Source: Bacteroidales bacterium UBA3824
Lineage (GTDB): Bacteria > Bacteroidota > Bacteroidia > Bacteroidales > UBA3824
Assembly (NCBI GenBank): GCA_002393195.1
Contig: DGIK01000194.1
Location: 1-11,533 of the forward strand
Direction of reading: 5' to 3'
Length of the DNA: 11,533 nt
The notes below the pieces were generated by a model, which worked only from the letters and a program-made list of their open reading frames with translations, was not told where the DNA came from and searched no databases. Shown piece by piece: positions 7,347 to 11,533 of the stretch. The position numbers and the translations under genes were made by a program. Position 1 is the stretch's first letter. Every line of letters begins with the position of its first letter.

Positions 7347-7856
7347 ATGAAAACGAATGACATATTACCAAATCGTCAGAGCCACCGTCTGCAAAATTAT
7401 GATTATAGTCAGCGGGGGTTGTATTTTTTGACCCTGTGCTGTCAAAATAGGGAACGATTGTTTGGACGTATCGAAAACCATAAAAATATTTTGAACGATG
7501 CTGGCGTCATGGTAGAAAAATGTTATAATGAACTGCCTAACAAATATCAGAATATCAAATGTTTGGAGCATGTGGTAATGCCAAATCATTTTCATTGTAT
7601 CATTCACATCACCAATCAACAAGAAAATACAGTTGGAGACATTGTGCGTTGGTTCAAGACCATGACCACAAATGAATACATCCGTGGCGTCAAAGAAAAC
7701 GGTTGGCAAAGGTTCAACAAAACATTATGGCAACGGGATTATTACGACGTAATCATCAGAAACGAAGATATGTATTTAAAAATTGCAGAATACATCAAAA
7801 CCAATCCCGAAAGATGGAACGAAGACAAATTCAATGAACCGCCCGTTCGTTTATGA
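7347..7856 (+). CDS. REP-associated tyrosine transposase (RAYT, IS200/Y1-like)
   Basis: The product is 169 residues, within the usual RAYT range. The family consists of single-domain HUH endonucleases that cut and rejoin single-stranded DNA at REP hairpins through a phosphotyrosine link. The HUH pair is His81 and His83 in VVMPNHFHCIIHI (76-88). The C-terminal block LWQRDYYDVIIRN (127-139) and YLKIAEYIKTNPERW (143-157) matches the family's WQ...DH-IR...YI..NP signature; the catalytic tyrosine should be Tyr143 or Tyr149, which I cannot separate by eye. The N-terminal NYDYSQRGLYFLTLCCQNRE (17-36) is the first beta strand region. The ATG at 7347 is chosen because an upstream in-frame TTG lies in the promoter. 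The stop codon is followed at once by a REP half-site at 7857-7870. The reading frame is intact, so it could be active. Unlike IS200 TnpA it is surrounded by many REP copies, which supports the RAYT subfamily. Confidence 0.88.
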   Translation: MKTNDILPNRQSHRLQNYDYSQRGLYFLTLCCQNRERLFGRIENHKNILNDAGVMVEKCYNELPNKYQNIKCLEHVVMPNHFHCIIHITNQQENTVGDIVRWFKTMTTNEYIRGVKENGWQRFNKTLWQRDYYDVIIRNEDMYLKIAEYIKTNPERWNEDKFNEPPVRL

Positions 7857-7858
7857 TG

Positions 7859-7915
7859 CGTGTCCGCCCGCAATTTATAATTCGATTAATAATCTATTGC
7901 TAACGGGCGGACACG
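7859..7915 (+). repeat. Inverted repeat directly after the transposase gene
   Basis: CGTGTCCGCCCG (7859-7870) pairs perfectly with CGGGCGGACACG (7904-7915) over 12 bases across a 33-base AT-rich loop. The left arm is a REP half: 7857-7870 equals 8131-8144. The right arm is the start of the REP at 7904-7927. The transposase mRNA would carry this structure at its 3' end. Confidence 0.75.
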
Positions 7916-7927
7916 TAGGTCCGCCCC
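7904..7927 (+). repeat. REP palindrome, middle copy
   Basis: This copy matches the left REP (7126-7149) in the same orientation at 23 of 24 positions; the single change (C to T) is in the loop, and both GGGCGGAC and GTCCGCCC arms are kept. It leads into the tandem array. Confidence 0.85.
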
Positions 7928-8028
7928 AACGGTCCGCCCCAACGGTCCGCCCCAACGGTCCGCCCCAACAGTCCGCCCCAACGGTCCGCCCCAACGGTCC
8001 GCCCCATCGATCCGCCCCAACAGTCCGC
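7918..8028. repeat. 13-base tandem array GGTCCGCCCCAAC
   Basis: Eight full units start at 7918, 7931, 7944, 7957, 7970, 7983, 7996 and 8009, with a seven-base partial unit at 8022-8028. Units 1-4 and 6 are identical. Unit 5 starts AG, unit 7 ends ATC, and unit 8 starts GA. The unit equals the right arm of the REP plus CAAC, so the array looks like expansion of a REP half. Thirteen is not a multiple of three and there are no unique spacers, so it is neither a coding repeat nor a CRISPR. Confidence 0.9.
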
Positions 8029-8041
8029 AAAATTAGAGGGA

Positions 8042-8088
8042 GGAAGAGGGAAGAATGGACGGCTTCGCCGTCCATTCTTCCCTCTTCC
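8042..8088. repeat. Long perfect hairpin, right copy
   Basis: A 22-base-pair perfect stem (8042-8063 with 8067-8088) closes on the same TTC loop as the left hairpin. The core GGACGGCTTCGCCGTCC is identical to that at 7197-7213, but the outer stem differs in sequence while still pairing perfectly. The outer left arm is again almost all purine (one T at 8056). It is followed by ATTTTATTATTTTTTATC and then GAATCTTGCAGGGGCG (8111-8126). The T-rich tract could let it end plus-strand transcripts before hsdR. Confidence 0.8.
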
Positions 8089-8120
8089 ATTTTATTATTT
8101 TTTATCATGTGAATCTTGCA

Positions 8121-8144
8121 GGGGCGGACCTGCGTGTCCGCCCG
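8121..8144 (-). repeat. REP palindrome, right copy (inverted)
   Basis: GGGCGGAC (8122-8129), loop CTGCGT and GTCCGCCC (8136-8143) form the same eight-base stem. The 24 bases are the exact reverse complement of 7126-7149, so the outermost complete REPs face each other across the transposase gene. Confidence 0.85.
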
Positions 8145-8178
8145 ATAATACGCATCCGCCCGATAATACGCATCCGCC
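8143..8178. repeat. 18-base direct repeat
   Basis: CGATAATACGCATCCGCC occurs twice head to tail (8143-8160 and 8161-8178). Its CGCATCCGCC part resembles the REP half-site GCGTGTCCGCC, so these look like decayed REP halves that duplicated at the cassette edge. Confidence 0.8.
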
Positions 8179-8204
8179 CATTTATTTTATTTTTCAATTA
8201 TTTT

Positions 8205-8234
8205 TTGCCAGTAGGATAATTATTTGTAATTTAG
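8205..8234 (+). promoter_or_regulatory. Candidate promoter of hsdR
   Basis: TTGCCA at 8205-8210 and TAATTTAG at 8227-8234 (one mismatch to TAnnTTTG) have 19 bases between the TTG and the -7 box. The same TTGCCA occurs at the -33 box of the transposase promoter. With 28 bases to the ATG at 8263, it could give hsdR its own transcript now that the cassette separates it from hsdS. Confidence 0.4.
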
Positions 8235-8262
8235 GGGTGTGAAATAAAACGATTTAAGGACT

Positions 8263-8532
8263 ATGAACACCATCCTCTCCGAAAAGGAATATCAAAAATA
8301 TATCATCGAGTATCTTGTTAGCCAAAACGGATACATCGAGCGCAACGGCAAGCAATACAACAGGCTGTATGCGATGGATACAGAATTGTTGATGAAGTTT
8401 CTACTCGACACTCAGCCCGACGAGATGGAAGCCTTGCGCAAAATCTATAAGGACAAACTCGAAGATACCATCATCGGCTGCATCAATATGGAAACCACCA
8501 AGCCCAAAGGCAGCCTTATCGATATGTGTTGA
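8263..8532 (+). CDS. hsdR: HsdR N-terminal fragment, cut off by a frame break
   Basis: This open frame gives 89 residues. SEKEYQKYIIEYLVSQNGYI (6-25), FLLDTQP (46-52) and the final KPKGSLIDM match the extreme N-terminus of type I restriction subunit R, which normally continues as GLIDVLRHG with no break. Here the frame ends at TGA 8530-8532 after Met-Cys, and the homologous continuation is in the next frame, starting with LKHGIEIS. Removing two bases from GATATGTG (8521-8528) would restore Asp-Val-Leu-Lys-His-Gly. The next open frame overlaps by seven bases and has a GTG at 8526, so restarting of translation is possible. It may be a true mutation, a phase-variable site or a base-calling error; no long homopolymer or slippery heptamer is present. 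Confidence 0.85.
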   Translation: MNTILSEKEYQKYIIEYLVSQNGYIERNGKQYNRLYAMDTELLMKFLLDTQPDEMEALRKIYKDKLEDTIIGCINMETTKPKGSLIDMC

Positions 8533-11312
8533 AACACGGCATTGAAATCTCCAACAAAAAACTGTCGCTCTATTACAACAAGCCCGTTACAGATTTCAAC
8601 CAAAAAGCCGTTGCCAACTATCATAAAAACATCTTTTCGGTGATGGAAGAGGTATGGGCGTCCGACAAAGAGCGCATCGACCTTGTGATATTTCTCAACG
8701 GCATTGCCATAATCACCTTTGAACTAAAATGCAATCTTGCCGGTCAAAGTTACCACGACGCCATACGCCAATACCGCACCGAGCGCAGCCCCAAAACAAG
8801 GCTCTTTATGTTTAAGAGCGGCGTGCTTGTAAATTTTGCAATGGACTTGGAGCAAGTGTTTATGACCACTCAACTTGCCAAAGAAGATACATTTTTCTTG
8901 CCTTTTAATATGGGCAACGGCGAAGGCATCAACACCGGCGCGGGCAATCCAATATACGAAGACAAATATAGCGTGTCGTATATGTGGGAAGACGTTTTGA
9001 CCAAAGATTCGCTCCTCGAACTTATCAGCAAATTTATTTTTTTGCAAACCAAAGAAGAAACCAACGAAGACACCGGTCGCAAAAAGATAAAGGAATCAAT
9101 AATTTTTCCACGTTACCACCAGCGCGACGTTGTGCACAAGGTGTTAAGCGACGTTTACGAAAATCATTCGTCGCGCAATTATCTGATACAGCACAGCGCA
9201 GGGTCGGGCAAAACCAACTCTATTGCATGGTTGGCATACCGCTTGGCATCGCTCCACGACGCCAACAACGAAATCATTTTCAACAATGTGGTAATTGTTA
9301 CCGACCGTGTAGTGGTTGACCGTCAGTTGCAGCAAGCCATATTGGGCATGGAGCACAAATCGGGATTTATAAAAGTGATGGACGACAAATGCAACTCGTC
9401 GGACCTTGCGATGGCACTTGCCGGCAACACCAAAATAATTGCCACCACCATTCAAAAATTCCCCTTCATACTCGAAGATGTAAAGGAACTCAACAAAAAA
9501 CGGTTTGCGGTAATCATCGACGAAGCCCACTCCTCCACATCGGGCAAAGATATGTCGGCGGTAACAATGGCACTTGGCTCTGACACTCCCTTTGGCGAAG
9601 AAGCCGACACTCAAGACAAAATAACCAGCGAAATTGCCAAAAACGGCAAACAAGCCAACGTATCAATATTTGCCTTTACAGCCACGCCCAAGGCTACAAC
9701 GCTGTCGCTGTTTGGCACGCAAAACTCTCGCGGACAAAAAGAGGCGTTTCATCTTTACTCCATGAAACAGGCGATTGAAGAAAGGTTTATCTTGGACGTT
9801 TTGCAAAACTACATCACTTACACCACGATGTACCGTCTCAACAAGGAGATAGAAGAAGACCCCGAGTGTAAGACCAACGCCGCCAAACGTCAGATTGCCC
9901 GTTTTATAGAACTTCACGATACCAACATAGCCCAAAAAATCGAAATCATTGTGGAGCATTTTCGCACCACGGTAATGCAAGAATTGGATTGCAAAGCCAA
10001 GGCAATGGTGGTAACGGCATCTCGCGAAGGTGCGGTAAAATACGTAAAAGCCTTCAACGAATACATTGCCAAAAAGAAATACAGCAACATCAAGGCGTTG
10101 GTGGCGTTTTCGGGCAAGGTAACGCTGAGTGGCGACGACACCAATTACACCGAACAAGGCATCAACGGATTCAGCGAAGACGCTCTGCCACGCAAATTCG
10201 ACAAAAATGATTATCAGGTACTTATAGTTGCCAACAAATATCAGACAGGATTCGACCAGCCCAAACTCTGTGCGATGTACATTTTGAAAAAACTTCACGG
10301 AGTAAACGCCGTGCAAACCCTCTCACGCCTCAACCGCATCTGTCCGCCATACGAAAAGAAAACTTTCATTCTCGATTTTGTCAACGATTATCAAGACATC
10401 GAGGCGGCTTTCTCAACGTATTACACTACGACATTGCTTTCTAACACCATTACGCCCAATGCCATTTACGATTTGGAAGCCGAAGTGGACGGATATTATG
10501 TGCTTGACCCGATGGACGTGGAAAAGGTAAACGACATCCTCTACAATGCCACCCTCGACGACAAGGGCAATATGTCGGCAAAGGACCGAAAACAGATAAC
10601 ATTCTGTTGTCAAAAGACCAAGAAAAACATCGAGCACAACCGCACCAAAGAACAGCAACGCGAGGTTTTGGTAACATTCAGGCATTTTGTAAGGTTTTAC
10701 GAATTTTTGATACAAGCCACTTGTTTTGAAGATGTTGAGTTGCACAAGAAGTATAGATTTTTGAAACTGATACTCTCTTATTTCAGCATCGACGATTCGG
10801 GCGCGGGTTTCAACATCAAAGGCAAAATCTCCGCCAACAATTTCAAAACCAACATCAAGGAGAAACACGAAACATCGCAATTTGTGTCGAAACCGGTACT
10901 GAAATTGCCCTTGGCAGACATCAATTTATCGGAAGATAAGCGCGAAAAATTATCGCAAATAATAGCCGACATCAACAGTCGCACAGGCAAAAGCTTCGAC
11001 AACGAGGTTGCCGTCAAAGCCATGCTCCAAATCAAGGACATCATGATGAAATCCGATTCTCTGAAAGCCTCGGCGCAAAACAACACCGCCAAAGATTTTG
11101 AGTTCACATACTTCGACAACATCGACGACGCCCTGATAGAAGGCCTTGAACAAAACAAAGATTTCTTCACGCTCCTCCTCAACAACGACGACATCAAAAA
11201 ACAAGTCCTCGGCATATTTTCTGACGAAATTTACATGTCGCTCAGAGGCGGCGCCGACGCAGGAAAGCATTTGCCAATGGCAGCCGAACCAGGAACAGAA
11301 TATAATATTTAG
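8526..11312 (+). CDS. hsdR: Type I restriction endonuclease/translocase subunit HsdR, main part
   Basis: The open frame gives 928 residues. HsdR cuts unmethylated DNA after ATP-driven translocation in complex with HsdM and HsdS. The PD-(D/E)XK nuclease centre is Asp52 and Glu66-Leu-Lys68 within IDLVIFLNGIAIITFELK (51-68). A Q-motif-like RYHQRDVV (196-203) follows, then Walker A AGSGKT (225-230), DEAH (332-335) and FTATP (384-388). The second RecA-like domain has MVVTASREGAVKYV, KYQTGFDQPKL and TLSRLNRI. The helical C-terminus of about 300 residues is present. The conserved N-terminal 85 or so residues lie in the preceding frame (8263-8532), so this frame alone lacks them, although all visible nuclease and motor motifs are here. 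The start given (GTG 8526) is the earliest possible and overlaps the upstream stop codon; true initiation here is uncertain. A full-length protein would be about 1,015 residues, which is normal for this subclass. Confidence 0.88.
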   Translation: MLKHGIEISNKKLSLYYNKPVTDFNQKAVANYHKNIFSVMEEVWASDKERIDLVIFLNGIAIITFELKCNLAGQSYHDAIRQYRTERSPKTRLFMFKSGVLVNFAMDLEQVFMTTQLAKEDTFFLPFNMGNGEGINTGAGNPIYEDKYSVSYMWEDVLTKDSLLELISKFIFLQTKEETNEDTGRKKIKESIIFPRYHQRDVVHKVLSDVYENHSSRNYLIQHSAGSGKTNSIAWLAYRLASLHDANNEIIFNNVVIVTDRVVVDRQLQQAILGMEHKSGFIKVMDDKCNSSDLAMALAGNTKIIATTIQKFPFILEDVKELNKKRFAVIIDEAHSSTSGKDMSAVTMALGSDTPFGEEADTQDKITSEIAKNGKQANVSIFAFTATPKATTLSLFGTQNSRGQKEAFHLYSMKQAIEERFILDVLQNYITYTTMYRLNKEIEEDPECKTNAAKRQIARFIELHDTNIAQKIEIIVEHFRTTVMQELDCKAKAMVVTASREGAVKYVKAFNEYIAKKKYSNIKALVAFSGKVTLSGDDTNYTEQGINGFSEDALPRKFDKNDYQVLIVANKYQTGFDQPKLCAMYILKKLHGVNAVQTLSRLNRICPPYEKKTFILDFVNDYQDIEAAFSTYYTTTLLSNTITPNAIYDLEAEVDGYYVLDPMDVEKVNDILYNATLDDKGNMSAKDRKQITFCCQKTKKNIEHNRTKEQQREVLVTFRHFVRFYEFLIQATCFEDVELHKKYRFLKLILSYFSIDDSGAGFNIKGKISANNFKTNIKEKHETSQFVSKPVLKLPLADINLSEDKREKLSQIIADINSRTGKSFDNEVAVKAMLQIKDIMMKSDSLKASAQNNTAKDFEFTYFDNIDDALIEGLEQNKDFFTLLLNNDDIKKQVLGIFSDEIYMSLRGGADAGKHLPMAAEPGTEYNI

Positions 11313-11319
11313 AAAATTA

Positions 11320-11389
11320 TCGCAGTGATACAAGCAAATATTGAAGCACAATTAATCTTTATTCAGCAAATATCTCTGCGAGTTTTTTT
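11320..11389 (+). terminator. Possible terminator of hsdR
   Basis: TCGCAGTGATA (11320-11330) pairs with TATCTCTGCGA (11371-11381) at 10 of 11 positions, and seven T follow at 11383-11389. The loop is long (40 bases), which lowers confidence. It begins eight bases after the hsdR stop codon. Confidence 0.4.
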
Positions 11390-11459
11390 CAATGACTTCG
11401 CCACTCCAATTTCGGATGATGACGGTGGGCACAGCGGAAATTGACCTATAAGCCTTATT
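11352..11459 (-). pseudogene. Possible C-terminal remnant of a minus-strand gene
   Basis: Reading the minus strand from 11459 down to a TAA at 11352-11354 gives 35 residues with no start codon, bounded upstream by a TAA at 11460-11462. It contains SISAVPTVIIRNWSGEVIEK, which reads like genuine protein. A Val-Pro-Thr followed by a hydrophobic strand and a Gly-Glu-Val-Ile turn resembles the cis-proline region of thioredoxin-fold proteins. The rest of any such gene is missing. A short stretch of this kind can arise by chance, so this is a weak call. Confidence 0.25.
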
Positions 11460-11490
11460 TTATGATAGAAAAAAATATTTTCAATAATAA

Positions 11491-11526
11491 CAAAAAACCG
11501 ACCGTCTTTTTTCAGACAGCCGGTTT
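11491..11526 (-). terminator. Minus-strand terminator for a gene beyond the window
   Basis: On the minus strand AAACCGGCTGTCT (11526-11514) pairs imperfectly with AGACGGTCGGTTT (11507-11495). There are six outer and four inner pairs plus one pair between two mismatches, and the loop is GAAAAA. The minus strand then runs into TTTTTTG. This orientation suggests a minus-strand gene ending just past 11533. Confidence 0.6.
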
Positions 11527-11533
11527 CATTTGA

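Larger units (their letters stand above)
7096..8178. mobile_element. RAYT-REP cassette between hsdS and hsdR
   Basis: This region carries the transposase gene at 7347-7856 and, on both sides, GC-rich repeats unlike the neighbouring genes. The outer limits are set by the first GGGGCGTG-type repeat (7096) and the last CATCCGCC repeat (8178). Exact inverted 24-base REP copies (7126-7149 and 8121-8144) bracket the gene. Single-domain transposases of this family are typically found once, surrounded by the REPs they act on. No target-site duplication could be identified. The cassette separates hsdR from hsdS by 1,184 bases. Calling it an insertion is inferred from its position inside an operon-type gene set. 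Confidence 0.65.

Noticed and set aside
7918..8028. CRISPR-like array
   Set aside because: Units are 13 bases directly head to tail with no spacers, and there are no cas genes.
7783..8112. Open frame of 109 codons through the tandem array, with proline- and serine-rich repeats
   Set aside because: It overlaps the end of the transposase gene in another frame, owes its length to the 13-base repeats lacking stop codons, and has no start signal of its own.
8519..8535. Programmed ribosomal frameshift in hsdR
   Set aside because: There is no slippery heptamer (X XXY YYZ) or long A/T run at the overlap, and no obvious downstream pseudoknot; an indel or error explains it more simply.
11320..11533. 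A non-coding RNA gene or tRNA after hsdR
   Set aside because: Only two terminator-like hairpins can be supported; no cloverleaf or known RNA core is visible.

Overview
The window is chromosomal DNA from a member of the Bacteroidota, most likely an uncultured Bacteroidales. It encodes two proteins tied to the type IX secretion system (T9SS), which is found only in this phylum: a PorP/SprF-family outer-membrane protein and the lipoprotein GldJ. Several genes are preceded by the phylum's promoter form (TAnnTTTG, with TTG about 20 bases upstream), and leaders are A-rich. Genus cannot be read from the sequence.

Layout. Positions 19-1179 (minus) encode a secreted DUF4105-like protein with a membrane-embedded C-terminal half. 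Divergent from it, 1293-3847 (plus) is a porP/sprF-like gene followed by gldJ, closed by a strong terminator at 3884-3923. Positions 3981-11312 hold a type I restriction-modification locus in the order hsdM, hsdS, hsdR. Between hsdS and hsdR lies a cassette of about 1.1 kb (7096-8178). It contains a REP-associated tyrosine transposase (RAYT) gene surrounded by extragenic palindromes, a 13-base tandem array and two very long hairpins. The last 220 bases have no intact gene; they hold a probable hsdR terminator, a minus-strand coding remnant and a minus-strand terminator for a gene beyond the window.

How the parts relate. PorP/SprF and GldJ belong to secretion and gliding-type machinery in the outer envelope. 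The restriction locus would make a methyltransferase (two HsdM plus one HsdS) and, with HsdR, an ATP-driven nuclease. Two of its three genes look damaged: HsdM lacks the N-terminal helical region usual for its family, and HsdR is broken near its N-terminus by a shift of reading frame. HsdS is complete with two target-recognition domains.

The most unusual part is the RAYT cassette. The transposase gene is bracketed by exact 24-base inverted copies of a REP palindrome. On both sides it carries a composite unit with the same order of parts (REP, CCGCCCC-type spacer, long purine/pyrimidine hairpin, conserved tail). The two hairpin stems differ in sequence but each pairs perfectly, which suggests structure is selected rather than sequence.
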